A stretch of DNA of 64,000 nucleotides from Leptospira sp. B5-022 (GTDB lineage: Bacteria; Spirochaetota; Leptospiria; Leptospirales; Leptospiraceae). Position numbers and translations under genes: made by a program. Shown in pieces: positions 9,433 through 18,359 of this stretch (its first letter is position 1; every line of letters begins with the position of its first letter). Under the pieces are notes generated by a model that worked only from the letters and a program-made list of their open reading frames with translations, ran no database searches and was not told the DNA's origin. The stretch spans positions 1 to 64,000 of the forward strand of contig NZ_ANIJ01000014.1 in NCBI RefSeq assembly GCF_000347035.1, given 5' to 3'.

Positions 9433-9696
9433 TTAGGACTTTTTCTGTCCCCATCTTTTATCCAAATGTTCCTTGCATGCGGGAGATAGTTTATCCGAAT
9501 TTTCCATCAAACAGTCTCTAATCCTTCCCTGACCTTTCGGGATATCATTGCAGTATTTTTGCCTATCTTCAAAACAAGGACTTCCCGGCCCTCCCATTCT
9601 AGGTTTGTTAGAACCCCCTCTTTGTGCGTAAACCGAAACACCCAACAACATCATAAAAAACGGAAGAATCGACCAGTTCATAAATCTACCTGCCAC
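9433..9696 (-). CDS. Small Cys-rich exported protein (GLG1-type repeat)
   Basis: An 87-residue secreted protein. The signal peptide is about residues 1-24, ending VSVYAQ. A single short domain follows with Cys spaced as CFEDRQKYC, then DCL and then ACKEHL, matching the cysteine-rich repeat first described in Golgi glycoprotein 1 and common as single copies in bacteria. The function of bacterial members is unknown. The start could be Met1 or Met6. It stands alone on the minus strand, 110 bases upstream of the GH18 gene. Confidence 0.72.
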   Translation of the reverse strand: MAGRFMNWSILPFFMMLLGVSVYAQRGGSNKPRMGGPGSPCFEDRQKYCNDIPKGQGRIRDCLMENSDKLSPACKEHLDKRWGQKKS

Positions 9697-9861
9697 CCTA
9701 TCGAAGAAAGATACCCGAATACGGTTTTGTCAATGATTCGAATCCTTTCAAAAGTATTAATAATCGTTGATATTTCTCAGATACTATATTCCTAAAATAT
9801 GAAGACGATCTGGAATAACAAAGTCGATTCATTATAATCTTACTATTTCCGAGGTAATAAT

Positions 9862-10686
9862 ATGAAAACCGTAAAGGGAAAGAGAATATTAATCACCGGG
9901 GCCGCAATGGGAATGGGAAAAATTTATGCGGAACTTTCCGTTCAAGAAAACGCATCAGCCTTAGTACTTTGGGATGTAAATTCGAAAGTACTACTGAACA
10001 CAGCGAAACAACTGAGATCGGATACTACGAAAATTTTTACGGACACAGTAGATGTTTCCGACCTTGAAAAGGTTAGAAAGGCCGTCTCCCGGATCGAAGC
10101 ACAATTGGGAGGGATCGATATACTCATAAACAACGCAGGAATCGTAAAAGGAAAATATTTTTGGGAACACGACCCTAAATCGGACATCGAAACAACGATG
10201 GCAATTAACACCTTAGGTCCGATGTATTCTACTAGATTCCTACTTCCTAAAATGTTATCCGAAAGAACGGGAGAGTTTAGGATCGTAAACATATCCTCGG
10301 CGGCAGGATTGATCTCCAATCCCAAAATGAGCGTTTATTGCGCCTCAAAATGGGCGGAGACAGGATGGAGCGATTCCTTACGATTGGAATTGCTCCAAGC
10401 CGGTTACGGACATATAAAGGTCACTACAGTAAACCCGGCTTATATTTCCACCGGAATGTTCGAAGGTGTAAAAGGAATGTTGTTCACTCCGATTCTGACT
10501 CCCGAATATGTGACTTCGAAAGTTTGGAATGCGATGAAAAAAGGAAAACCTAGATTACTTTTACCTTGGACAATTTATCTTTCCAATGCATTAAGGGGGA
10601 TACTTCCTATATCCGTTTTCGATTGGATCGCGGATAAAATTTTCGGAGTTTATAAAACTATGGAAGGTTTTAAGGGAAGATCGTAA
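9862..10686 (+). CDS. Short-chain dehydrogenase/reductase
   Basis: NAD(P)-dependent oxidoreductase of the classical SDR type. Visible are the nucleotide-binding GAAMGMG (residues 13-19), NNAG (90-93), the catalytic Ser in NISSAAG (143-149) and the YxxxK pair Tyr159/Lys163. Asp38 near the end of beta-strand 2 (LWD) favours NAD. The 274-residue protein has a C-terminal hydrophobic stretch, as in membrane-associated sterol- or lipid-type SDRs. GAGG lies 7 bases before the ATG. An AraC-family regulator follows after 21 bases on the same strand, so the two probably form an operon and the regulator may control this enzyme. The substrate is unknown. Confidence 0.92.
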   Translation: MKTVKGKRILITGAAMGMGKIYAELSVQENASALVLWDVNSKVLLNTAKQLRSDTTKIFTDTVDVSDLEKVRKAVSRIEAQLGGIDILINNAGIVKGKYFWEHDPKSDIETTMAINTLGPMYSTRFLLPKMLSERTGEFRIVNISSAAGLISNPKMSVYCASKWAETGWSDSLRLELLQAGYGHIKVTTVNPAYISTGMFEGVKGMLFTPILTPEYVTSKVWNAMKKGKPRLLLPWTIYLSNALRGILPISVFDWIADKIFGVYKTMEGFKGRS

Positions 10687-10707
10687 ATTGGATGGATCGG
10701 GGATTAT

Positions 10708-11466
10708 ATGAGAAACGATTTTAACCCTCTGCAACTAAACTTAGGGATACATTATTCCGAAATCGCTCCAAGTCCCGAACTTCTATCTCATATTGCTTAT
10801 TATTGGGAATTCAGTTCAGGATCATCCGGTCCAAGCTCCTACCAAGTTGTCCCGGACGCATGTGTGGATCTCATCCTAAACATAAATCGGAAAGATCCTA
10901 TTTTAATCTCACTATCTCCTACCTCCTTGGAAAGTTTTCCGATACAACCGGGTGACCGTTGGTTCGGAATTCGGTTTTTACCTTCCGGGATCCGTCGATT
11001 TTTTAAGATCGATCTTGGAGAAATAAAAGCTCAAACTTCTCCCTTTTTTGAAATTTTCCCGAAAGAAGCGAAAGAGTTGGAAGAAAAATTAGCGATTTCT
11101 AATTCTTTTTTCAATCGTATTAAGACATGTGATCTTTATTTTTCCGAACTTCTAAAGAAGAAGTCCCTGGAATCGGACCCAAGAATACGAACATCCTTGC
11201 AACAAATGTATTCGGATTTCCAAAAGCCCACGGAAAAATTAGGATTTCAAATTTCGTCCAGACATCTCAGAAGATTGTTTTCGGAAAATATAGGTCTCTC
11301 TCCCAAAGAATTCGCAAAAATACTCAGATTCCAAACGGTACTCCGTCAATGGAAAGAAAACGGTTCTTTAGAGATAGTAGACGGTTTCTACGACCAATCT
11401 CATTTTATCAAGGACTGGAAAAAATTCACGGGACTTACCCCTTCTTCTCTCCGAAAATTCCGATGA
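10708..11466 (+). CDS. AraC-family regulator (DUF6597-like N-terminal domain)
   Basis: A 252-residue soluble transcription factor. The N-terminal half (YYWEF, VPDACVDLILN, WFGIRFLPSG) matches the cupin-like sensor fold of the DUF6597 regulators. The C-terminal half is a helix-turn-helix of the AraC type (SSRHLRRLFSENIGLSPKEF, then FYDQSHFIKDWKKFTGLTPS). GGGGA lies just upstream of ATG 10708. It shares a transcript with the SDR gene and is followed after 68 bases by a VOC-fold gene on the same strand. Confidence 0.88.
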   Translation: MRNDFNPLQLNLGIHYSEIAPSPELLSHIAYYWEFSSGSSGPSSYQVVPDACVDLILNINRKDPILISLSPTSLESFPIQPGDRWFGIRFLPSGIRRFFKIDLGEIKAQTSPFFEIFPKEAKELEEKLAISNSFFNRIKTCDLYFSELLKKKSLESDPRIRTSLQQMYSDFQKPTEKLGFQISSRHLRRLFSENIGLSPKEFAKILRFQTVLRQWKENGSLEIVDGFYDQSHFIKDWKKFTGLTPSSLRKFR

Positions 11467-11534
11467 ACTTTGTCCGATTTTTACAATCCGGATCCCCAGT
11501 TTCGGGTTAAATTTCAATACACAAGGAGAAACTT

Positions 11535-11918
11535 ATGAAATTAAATCCAGGGATCGTCACGAGTAAACTGAAGGAAACGAAGGAATTTTACGTAAACAAA
11601 CTAGGATTTCGGATCGTTTTCGAGAATGACTGGTACATTCTTCTTTCGACACCGAACGGAAAACACGAGATTTCCTTTTTAATTCCGAACCTTCCAAGCC
11701 AACATCCCGCTTTCCAAAAAGAATATTCAGGATTTGGCATGTATATCACTATAGAAACCGAGGATGTGGATTCGCTTTATTCGGAATTTAAGAAGAAGGA
11801 TCTAAATATTCTTTTGGATCTAAAGGAAGAGGAATGGGGAGACAGACATTTTGCAATCTCGGATCCGAACGGGATCGGAATAGATTTCGTAAAATATACC
11901 GCTCCTGTGAATGTTTAA
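11535..11918 (+). CDS. VOC (glyoxalase/bleomycin-resistance) fold protein
   Basis: A 127-residue single-domain vicinal-oxygen-chelate protein. The beta-alpha-beta-beta-beta halves can be followed from TSKLKETKEFYVNKLGFRIV to the closing FAISDPNGIGIDFVKY, the standard VOC ending. The usual first metal His is not obvious, so it may be a binding protein rather than an enzyme. AAGGAG lies 7 bases before the ATG. The 3' end overlaps the convergent gene by 4 bases. Confidence 0.85.
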   Translation: MKLNPGIVTSKLKETKEFYVNKLGFRIVFENDWYILLSTPNGKHEISFLIPNLPSQHPAFQKEYSGFGMYITIETEDVDSLYSEFKKKDLNILLDLKEEEWGDRHFAISDPNGIGIDFVKYTAPVNV

Positions 11919-12289
11919 ATCGACATTCCGTTTTTTTTGAGTATGTCTAAAGCGGTCTGTCTTAAGATCGGATGGACCACAAAATCTTCCGGATCCGGAG
12001 CCTTTCTTTCGGGTTCGGGATTTTTGAACTTATCCGGTCCGATCCATTGCGAGAGGGCCCATAACATCCTTTGGAAAATTTCGTCTATCCTTCTCTGATA
12101 ACCCGCTTTTTTATAATAACCGTACGCAAGGATAGGCATTTTTTTTTCGAACATGAAATGGTCTCCTAAACGAATGAGCCCGTCCTTGTATTCCGTTTTC
12201 AGAAAACATTCCCTGGCCTTCCGGATATCACCTTCGTTGAAGGCCTGATTTCCCTGACGGATCAGTTCCATTCTTTCTTTAGGATCCAT
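11915..12289 (-). CDS. Hypothetical protein with TPR-like helices
   Basis: A 124-residue soluble protein. Its first half (LIRQGNQAFNEGDIRKAREC, then FLKTEYKDGLIRLGDHFM) reads like one or two tetratricopeptide helix pairs. The rest is charged and Pro-rich. No catalytic motif is seen, and the function is unknown. The start is the ATG at 12287-12289. It overlaps the VOC gene tail to tail by 4 bases. Confidence 0.68.
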   Translation of the reverse strand: MDPKERMELIRQGNQAFNEGDIRKARECFLKTEYKDGLIRLGDHFMFEKKMPILAYGYYKKAGYQRRIDEIFQRMLWALSQWIGPDKFKNPEPERKAPDPEDFVVHPILRQTALDILKKNGMSI

Positions 12290-12411
12290 ACTTTTACTAT
12301 CGACAGAATTTCGGTTTTCGCAAGGCTTTTTACCTTCTTCTCCCCTTATGAAAACGGAAACAAAACAAAAAATCTTGTATAGTAGCCGAGTTCCCCATCA
12401 TTTGTCTTTGT

Positions 12412-12891
12412 ATGAGTACTTTAAAAGCGGGGTCCAAAGCCCCTAGTTTTACGACCCTGAACCAAAACGGGGAAAAGGTCTCTCTCAAGGATCTATCCGG
12501 AAAAAAGGGTCTGGTTTTATATTTTTATCCTAAGGACCAAACCCCGGGATGTACCACCGAGGCCTGCGATTTTAGGGATAATTTCGCGAGACTGAAGAAG
12601 GAGGGATTTAATGTAGTCGGAGTCTCCAAGGATTCAGTTAAGTCTCACCAGAAATTTATCGAAAAACAAGAACTCAATTTTACTCTTCTCTCCGATGAGG
12701 ACGGAAGTATCTGCGAGGCTTACGGGGTCTGGCAGTTGAAAAAGTTTATGGGTAGGGAGTTTATGGGAATTCTCAGAACCACCTTCCTGATCGGAACGGA
12801 TCTGAAAATTTTGAAAGTGTATCCGAAGGTAAGCGTGAAAGGTCACGTGGATGAGATCCTCGGAGATATTAAGGCGTTGGATAAAAAATGA
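12412..12891 (+). CDS. bcp: Thiol peroxidase of the Bcp/PrxQ type
   Basis: Thioredoxin-dependent peroxiredoxin that reduces H2O2 and alkyl hydroperoxides in the cytoplasm. The active-site motif [13 protein letters not shown] gives the peroxidatic Cys47 and the resolving Cys52 of atypical 2-Cys PrxQ/Bcp members. The 159-residue length is normal. No Shine-Dalgarno sequence precedes the ATG, but a TATAGT hexamer lies around 12378, so the leader may be short. The stop codon overlaps the start of pepA as ATGA, so the two are translationally coupled. Confidence 0.94.
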   Translation: MSTLKAGSKAPSFTTLNQNGEKVSLKDLSGKKGLVLYFYPKDQTPGCTTEACDFRDNFARLKKEGFNVVGVSKDSVKSHQKFIEKQELNFTLLSDEDGSICEAYGVWQLKKFMGREFMGILRTTFLIGTDLKILKVYPKVSVKGHVDEILGDIKALDKK

Positions 12892-14381
12892 AAATAGAAA
12901 GATCAAAAATCAATTTTAGTATAGGGAAGAACATTTCCAAAAATATCTATAAGGTAATTCCTGTCGTAAAAGATAATCTGCCTAAGGAACTGGAGACCAA
13001 ATTTGCCGATCAGATCAGATCCGGGGTCTTCTCTGCGGAATCCGGACAGAGTTTTGTAGATGAATCGGACAGAATTATCTACCTAGGCTTGGGGAATTCC
13101 AACAAAGTCAACATTCGTTCCGTGGCTCAGATCTTCTTAAGTATAGGAGAAAAATTACGCAAATGGGAATCTGTGGGACTTGAGATCAAACTCACCAGAT
13201 TTTTGACCAAAACTCTTTCCCCTTCTTCTTTAGTGTATCAGATCGCAAACTCGATCGACCTAGGTGCATTTCCCATCAATGTCTTGGCAAAGGACTTTAA
13301 GGAAAAAAAAGTTAAATTCGGAAATGTAAGTTTCGTATTAGAAGATCCTAATGCGGAAAAATCGGCGAAGGCCGGTTTGGATAAATCCAGAGCAGTCAGT
13401 AAATATGTGAACGGCGCCAGATATATCGCTCACCTTCCTGCTAATCATTTCACTCCGGAAGAATTTGTTTCTCGTTCCAAGGAGATTGCGAAAGAAGCAG
13501 GCTTAAAGATCACAGTGATGGATGAACCCCAACTTAAAAAGGAAAAGATGGGCGGAATTCTGGCAGTTTCTCAAGGTTCCGATAAAAAGCCTAAGATGAT
13601 CGTTTTGGAATATCATCCCCCTAAGGCAAAATCCAAAAAGAAATTAGCTTTGATCGGAAAAGGTCTTACATTCGATTCCGGCGGGATCAGCATCAAACCT
13701 GCACAAGACATGCATGAAATGAAATATGATATGTGCGGCGCGGCAGCGGTGATCCATGCGATCGGTGCGATCGCAGAATTAGGTATTTCCGTTCCGGTGA
13801 TTGCAGCAATCGGAATTGCGGAGAATATGCCGGATGCCGCCGCTTTAAAACCCGGAGACGTTTACACAGCTCATAACGGACTCACAGTAGAAGTCCAAAA
13901 CACCGACGCAGAAGGCCGTCTTGTCCTAGGAGATGTCCTTTCTTACGTCGGAAAAAAATACAAACCGGACTATATGGTGGATCTGGCAACTTTGACCGGA
14001 GCGATCATCATTTCCTTAGGTCATGAAGCTGCGGGAGTGATGAGTAATTCCGATAAATTGCGCGGTCTTTTGGATGAGGCTTCCGCTTCTTCCGATGAAA
14101 GAATCTGGAATCTCCCTTTATGGGAAGAATACGGTGAAGATCTAAAGAGCGATATAGCGGATTTACGTAATATTGCAGGACGACCGGGAGGAAGTCTTTC
14201 TGCGGCAAAATACCTAGAACGTTTTGTGGACTCGGGAATCGACTGGGCTCATATCGATATCGCAGGAACCGCCTGGAGAAAGAAGTCTTCCGGAACCCAG
14301 ATTGGGAACGGACCAAGCGGATATGGCGTTAGATTACTTGTAGATTTGGCCGAAAAATTAGAAAAAAACCGGGGAGTTTAA
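12888..14381 (+). CDS. pepA: Leucyl aminopeptidase, M17 family
   Basis: Cytosolic hexameric two-metal aminopeptidase releasing N-terminal residues. The M17 signature [12 protein letters not shown] is present near residue 338, preceded by the metal and substrate residues in [14 protein letters not shown] (around 258-271) and [11 protein letters not shown]. The 497-residue length is standard. ATG 12888 overlaps the bcp stop codon. A perfect hairpin with the stop codon in its loop marks the end of the gene (14369-14388). PepA homologues also bind DNA in some bacteria, but nothing here shows that. Confidence 0.96.
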   Translation: MKIERSKINFSIGKNISKNIYKVIPVVKDNLPKELETKFADQIRSGVFSAESGQSFVDESDRIIYLGLGNSNKVNIRSVAQIFLSIGEKLRKWESVGLEIKLTRFLTKTLSPSSLVYQIANSIDLGAFPINVLAKDFKEKKVKFGNVSFVLEDPNAEKSAKAGLDKSRAVSKYVNGARYIAHLPANHFTPEEFVSRSKEIAKEAGLKITVMDEPQLKKEKMGGILAVSQGSDKKPKMIVLEYHPPKAKSKKKLALIGKGLTFDSGGISIKPAQDMHEMKYDMCGAAAVIHAIGAIAELGISVPVIAAIGIAENMPDAAALKPGDVYTAHNGLTVEVQNTDAEGRLVLGDVLSYVGKKYKPDYMVDLATLTGAIIISLGHEAAGVMSNSDKLRGLLDEASASSDERIWNLPLWEEYGEDLKSDIADLRNIAGRPGGSLSAAKYLERFVDSGIDWAHIDIAGTAWRKKSSGTQIGNGPSGYGVRLLVDLAEKLEKNRGV

Positions 14382-14388
14382 TCCCCGG
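14369..14388 (+). terminator. Hairpin with pepA stop codon in its loop
   Basis: CCGGGGA (14369-14375), loop GTTTAA, TCCCCGG (14382-14388). The TAA stop occupies loop bases 14379-14381. No T-run follows, so it may act as a 3'-end stabiliser rather than an intrinsic terminator. Confidence 0.6.
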
Positions 14389-14454
14389 CAATCTTCGATC
14401 CACACCATAGGAAGATTGATCGGTGTTTACCGTTTCTGGGGTTATCAATCTTCC
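14389..14454. other. Mutually exclusive inverted repeats between convergent genes
   Basis: Three copies of one arm alternate in orientation: CAATCTTC (14389-14396), GGAAGATTGAT (14410-14420) and ATCAATCTTCC (14444-14454). The middle arm can pair with either neighbour, with 8 bp to the left or 11 bp to the right. The right arm reaches into the matrixin stop region, so the structure can form at the 3' ends of both convergent transcripts. Confidence 0.55.
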
Positions 14455-15176
14455 TCTTCCATATTTATATTTCCGAATACCGCGAACGAAGGAACGGTAT
14501 ACTGTTTTAAGTAAGTAAAGTCCGATTGTTTCGTATAAAGATTGGATTCGTCTACGGAACCGGGCGGCAAAGAAGTATTATACAGCGCCTGGGCGGCATG
14601 CATCTCCGTTCTACTAGGTTCGAACACAGTTCCAGTCAACATCGGGAACATCAGATCCTTAGGATCCTGAGAATGTTGTAATCCAAGGCAATGCCCAACT
14701 TCATGGGCAACGGTGGCGATTATATATTCTTTTGCGTCGATGGTGCTTCCTTCCATCCGCATCGCATCCGCAGTCGCTTTGATCCTGTCTTTAAAAATAA
14801 AAATAACACTATTTTCTATACTGGTAGTTGCGCTGATCGAACAAGCCGCAAGATAGAAAGGATTGGAAGAGAACAGCTGGCAATCTTTTGCGTTTTTCGG
14901 GGAGATTCCTTCCACATTACATTTTCCTGATTCTGTAAATGCGATCGTGTTTCTCATTCTATCCACCCTGGTTTTAGCAGGATAAACATCAATACCAAGG
15001 CCCCATTTTTGAGCCGCCGCTTTCGTGAGTTGTAGTCCGCCTTTCATTTCCTCTCCGTATGCTATCCAGAGAAGTTGTTTTTCCTCCCAAGTAAGATCAC
15101 TGGAAGGATTCCCCATTTGAGTACATTGTGTAAATGTAATAAGGCATAGTACGGACAGAGCTAAAGATACCCTCAT
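14445..15176 (-). CDS. Matrixin-type metalloprotease lipoprotein
   Basis: Predicted surface or periplasmic zinc protease. The metzincin motif HExxHxxGxxH is intact (HEVGHCLGLQH), followed after eight residues by the Met-turn candidate LMFPM. The signal peptide ends FTQC, a spirochaetal lipobox, so Cys18 or the preceding region should be lipidated. The 243-residue length suits a bare catalytic domain with no hemopexin. It is transcribed alone and converges on pepA. The substrate is unknown; host matrix or complement is a possibility only by analogy. Confidence 0.85.
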   Translation of the reverse strand: MRVSLALSVLCLITFTQCTQMGNPSSDLTWEEKQLLWIAYGEEMKGGLQLTKAAAQKWGLGIDVYPAKTRVDRMRNTIAFTESGKCNVEGISPKNAKDCQLFSSNPFYLAACSISATTSIENSVIFIFKDRIKATADAMRMEGSTIDAKEYIIATVAHEVGHCLGLQHSQDPKDLMFPMLTGTVFEPSRTEMHAAQALYNTSLPPGSVDESNLYTKQSDFTYLKQYTVPSFAVFGNINMEEED

Positions 15177-15890
15177 TATTTTTCCCCAGAAAATATCCGA
15201 TCTCGGCGTTTTTGTTTTTAGAGATCGAATCCGATGAATAACGGATTTAGCTTTTTGTAATGTATCTTTAAATTTTCCCTATCGCGGGATCGATCATCGC
15301 GAAAGAGTTTTTACTTTTTTTATTTCGACTTGTTCGTTCAACAAGTCCCCGGTTCTAAAATATTATGACGAAGCAGTTACAAAAATTTGCATCAAAAATT
15401 TTATTTTTCCAAAATATATTAAATAAATCGAATGTTATATTTATTTCTAGTTGAGAAACATTTTGAGAAGCGAACGCAAATACAAATACGCATTTCAGGT
15501 TAGTAAATTTATTTCCAAACTTCTTCTAAATGTTCTTACCTACGTTTTTAAATTTTTTATACCGAAAGATTTATCCTTCTCTTGGAAATTTTTTTCCAAA
15601 TTTATTGTAGTTGAGATGGTCTCGCAAGTAACTCGAATAAGACTCAGTAAGAGTAGAAAAAACTAGAGCGAAAGAATGAGTGTTAAGATTTAGGAAATAA
15701 CTCCGAAAAAAAAATGTTCCCTTTGGCCCTCCTTCTTCTTTTCAATTTCTTAAGGGATACATTCTCCGTCGAAAACCCGATTTTTTTTTCCCGAACTCCT
15801 AAAACCGGATGGTTTTTTACTTGGCCTGTAGTGCGCCGCAAAAAGACTGGCCATAGATGGTGCAATGCACCATGAGAGGAGGCAAGGAGA
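15177..15890. other. 714-base AT-rich gap, no supported gene
   Basis: Divergent intergenic region between the matrixin and lytic transglycosylase genes. The middle (about 15330-15680) is very AT-rich with lysine/phenylalanine-coding triplets. A 71-residue open frame at 15451-15666 starts TTG and has a weak upstream context, so I do not call it. TCGCG (15282-15286) and TCGCGA (15297-15302) flank GATCGATC. A perfect 8-bp-arm palindrome near the right edge is listed separately. Confidence 0.6.
15857..15873. promoter_or_regulatory. Operator-like palindrome before transglycosylase gene
   Basis: ATGGTGCA-A-TGCACCAT is a perfect inverted repeat with 8-base arms and one central base. It ends 17 bases before ATG 15891 and abuts the ribosome binding site GAGGAGG (about 15876-15882), so a bound protein or a hairpin there would affect initiation. 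Confidence 0.5.
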
Positions 15891-16520
15891 ATGCTCCAGC
15901 CTAAAATCCGAAAAAGATACATATTTATCGCCTCGTTACCCCTACTCTACCAATCCCTGGTCGCCCCAATCGCGGGCTCCCTAATCGGAAAGGGCGTTCC
16001 TGGTAGGAACTCCCTGCCAGAATCCGCTCAAATCAAAGAATACATCCGCTCCGAGAGACCGAGTCTTAGCGAATCAGAGCTGGAACTTCTCTCCTTAACC
16101 GTAGAAAAGGAAGCAGAAAGGATCCATGACAGTGCTTGCGGAGTTTATTGCCAAAAAGGAGAGAAGGCAGGGCTACTTCTCGGGATCATCAAAACAGAGT
16201 CCGAATTCTATCGAAAAGCCAAATCCAAGAAGAATGCTCGGGGACTTATGCAGATCATGCCGGGGACTGGATCCTGGATCGCCTCTTGGGAAGGCAAAAA
16301 TATCAAGAAGCAGGACTTATTCGAACCGGAGACAAATATACATCTCGGGGTCTCCTATCTGAACCATTTATTGGAGACCCATGAGGGAAATATCCGCCAG
16401 GCGCTTCTGGCTTATAACGCTGGACCGGCAGCGGTTAAAAAATGGGGAGGAGTTCCTGCCTACGCGGAGAGCGTATTTTCAGGCCAGGAAGAATATTTAG
16501 GAAGCAGGGAATCATTTTAA
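15891..16520 (+). CDS. Lytic transglycosylase, SLT domain
   Basis: Peptidoglycan lyase forming 1,6-anhydro-muropeptides. The SLT signature is clear: GIIKTESEF with catalytic Glu103, then [11 protein letters not shown] and, near the end, [13 protein letters not shown] signal or anchor helix is at residues 9-28. At 209 residues it is a minimal single-domain enzyme. GAGGAGG sits 8 bases before ATG 15891. It overlaps the convergent MBL gene by 4 bases. A 17-bp palindrome just upstream may regulate it. Confidence 0.92.
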   Translation: MLQPKIRKRYIFIASLPLLYQSLVAPIAGSLIGKGVPGRNSLPESAQIKEYIRSERPSLSESELELLSLTVEKEAERIHDSACGVYCQKGEKAGLLLGIIKTESEFYRKAKSKKNARGLMQIMPGTGSWIASWEGKNIKKQDLFEPETNIHLGVSYLNHLLETHEGNIRQALLAYNAGPAAVKKWGGVPAYAESVFSGQEEYLGSRESF

Positions 16521-17383
16521 CGTTTTTGCATCCATAGAACGCAGGACCTAAGCATCTCGCTCATACGTTTCCGATCCGTATGAGCGGGGTGCCCATGGCC
16601 TGGTAAAAGCCACTCAAAATCATAATTTTCCAAGTCCTGCATGGACTTGGTTTGTTCTTCCCAAGAATACCAACAAACACTTCTAAACGCGATCAGCCTT
16701 TCTCTTTTTGGATCGAATGCAAGATGATCCCCTGAAAATAGAAATTTACGTTTATATAATAGAGTAGAATGTCCTCTGGTATGCCCAGGCCCAGGTATCA
16801 CTAATAGATCTTCGCCGAGAGAAAACGGGTCTCTTCCTTTGATCACGATCTCTGCATTCGGAACCGCGGATAGATCTCCTTCATGAATGATCCTTTGGGT
16901 CCCGAAGTCGGTATGAAATTTTTCGTGATCCGCCACATCGTCTCTATGCGTAAGAAAATGATATTTGATCCCGCCTAAGTTTTTTATTTTTTCGGAAAGT
17001 GATGGAATATATCTGGGAGAATCCACAAGTACGTTACCTTCTTCCCTTACGATTAAATAGGAGAAGGCCCCGAATGAATCCTTAGAATGGAAACCGCAAT
17101 GATAGACTTCGTCTTGGATCTGTCTCGGGAAAGATGCCTTTGCTTCCGCGAGATCGATACGATCTTCCGTTCCGATGGAAGCGGTAGGACAAGCAACTAA
17201 CGCTTGTAAGGCTTGGAATTTTTCGGATTCTGTTTCAGGTTGCTTTTTAACGAATGAACCTGTTCGATCTTCTCCGAAAACATCGCCGGCCAAGATCCTG
17301 CAGGTCTCACAATCGATACAACTGGAATCCACATAGATCTGTCCGGGAGAATTTTGGGCCTTTCTTTTTGCCAAAGTCGCCAT
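16517..17383 (-). CDS. Ferredoxin-domain/metallo-beta-lactamase fusion hydrolase
   Basis: Two domains in 288 residues. Residues about 15-70 form a ferredoxin-like domain with Cys22, Cys25, Cys28 and Cys65, enough for one [4Fe-4S] cluster. Residues about 95-288 are a metallo-beta-lactamase fold with THRDDVADH (145-153) in place of the usual THxHxDH, then GHTRGH (200-205) and SGDH (217-220). The altered first motif keeps the last Asp-His pair but loses the second His, which is characteristic of this subfamily. The enzymatic reaction is unknown. Redox control of hydrolysis is an inference. The gene is 18 bases downstream of the solute-binding protein gene, on the same strand. Confidence 0.85.
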   Translation of the reverse strand: MATLAKRKAQNSPGQIYVDSSCIDCETCRILAGDVFGEDRTGSFVKKQPETESEKFQALQALVACPTASIGTEDRIDLAEAKASFPRQIQDEVYHCGFHSKDSFGAFSYLIVREEGNVLVDSPRYIPSLSEKIKNLGGIKYHFLTHRDDVADHEKFHTDFGTQRIIHEGDLSAVPNAEIVIKGRDPFSLGEDLLVIPGPGHTRGHSTLLYKRKFLFSGDHLAFDPKRERLIAFRSVCWYSWEEQTKSMQDLENYDFEWLLPGHGHPAHTDRKRMSEMLRSCVLWMQKR

Positions 17384-17401
17384 ACGGATTAGACTACTTT
17401 T

Positions 17402-18241
17402 TTATTTCACCCAGTTGCTATTGTTAAAATACTTATCCTCTAAACTTTTTAATTCTCCAGTTCGTTTGAGTTCCGACAGAAAAAATTCGAAATTACGGAA
17501 GAAGTAAACATCACCCTTGGGAAGCAAAGCGCTCACATGATTTTCTTGAACCGGCTCGATGAGGGCCCTAAAATTGGATAAAATACTTCTTTGTTTGAGA
17601 AGAAGTCCCTTAATATAAAGAGAGTCTCCCACAAAACAATTTGCCTGCCCTTCTTTCACGGAATTCCATGCGCTTTCCATGGAACCGTAAGTGAATATCC
17701 GAGAATTCGGAAAGACACTTAATAGATATTCATGACTGGCTGAAAACGCTCTGACAGAAAAACTAAGCCCGCTTACACTATCCAGGTCCTTTACACTTCT
17801 GAAATATACCGTTGAAATAATGTTTCCTTCGGGAGGAGGAGGAAGTGCATTCTTATTCACCAAAGCACCGGGCGTAGAAATCAAATATGGAGAACTGAAA
17901 CTCCCTTTTTTAGATCTTTCTAATGTAGAACTCAATCCGGAAAATGCGATATCAGCTTCTCCACTTTTGATGGCTTCCGCGTAATCCTCGAATTCAGGAC
18001 GATTTGTGAATGTGTATTTTACTCCTAAAAAATCGGCGTATTTTTTGCCAAGCTCCGCATCGAATCCCGGAAAACCTTCTTTAGGATCGGAGATATAAAA
18101 TGGATCGAAGTTACGATTTCCTGTGACTCGTAATTCTCCCCTTTTTCGGATCTCCTCCAAACGAGAGCCGGAGATAGCTTGTGGAAAAACAGGAGAAAGG
18201 ATCAAAAACAAAAATAGGATACCGGATATTCGAAACACCAC
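17402..18241 (-). CDS. Family 3 extracellular solute-binding protein
   Basis: Periplasmic binding protein of the amino-acid (SBP_bac_3) type. The signal peptide is residues 1-21 (ending FPQA). The mature protein begins with the family's LEEIRKRGELRVTGNRNFDP and continues GFDAELGKKYADFLGVKYTF. The 279-residue length is typical. No ABC permease or ATPase is adjacent, so it is an orphan receptor. It may feed a distant transporter or act in sensing. The ligand is not predictable here. The ferredoxin/MBL gene follows closely. Confidence 0.88.
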   Translation of the reverse strand: MVFRISGILFLFLILSPVFPQAISGSRLEEIRKRGELRVTGNRNFDPFYISDPKEGFPGFDAELGKKYADFLGVKYTFTNRPEFEDYAEAIKSGEADIAFSGLSSTLERSKKGSFSSPYLISTPGALVNKNALPPPPEGNIISTVYFRSVKDLDSVSGLSFSVRAFSASHEYLLSVFPNSRIFTYGSMESAWNSVKEGQANCFVGDSLYIKGLLLKQRSILSNFRALIEPVQENHVSALLPKGDVYFFRNFEFFLSELKRTGELKSLEDKYFNNSNWVK

Positions 18242-18359
18242 ACTTTTATATTTTCTTAGCCCCTGTGGATCAAGGGAAAAAAAGGATCTATCATACTTGA
18301 GTCGATCTGAGAAAAGCGATTTTTTGGAAGAACCAGGGAACGTTTTTCATGCTCCAGGG

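Noticed and set aside
15451..15666. 71-codon open frame in the AT-rich gap
   Set aside because: TTG start, no clear ribosome binding site, and a Lys/Phe/Leu composition explained by the A/T bias of the region.
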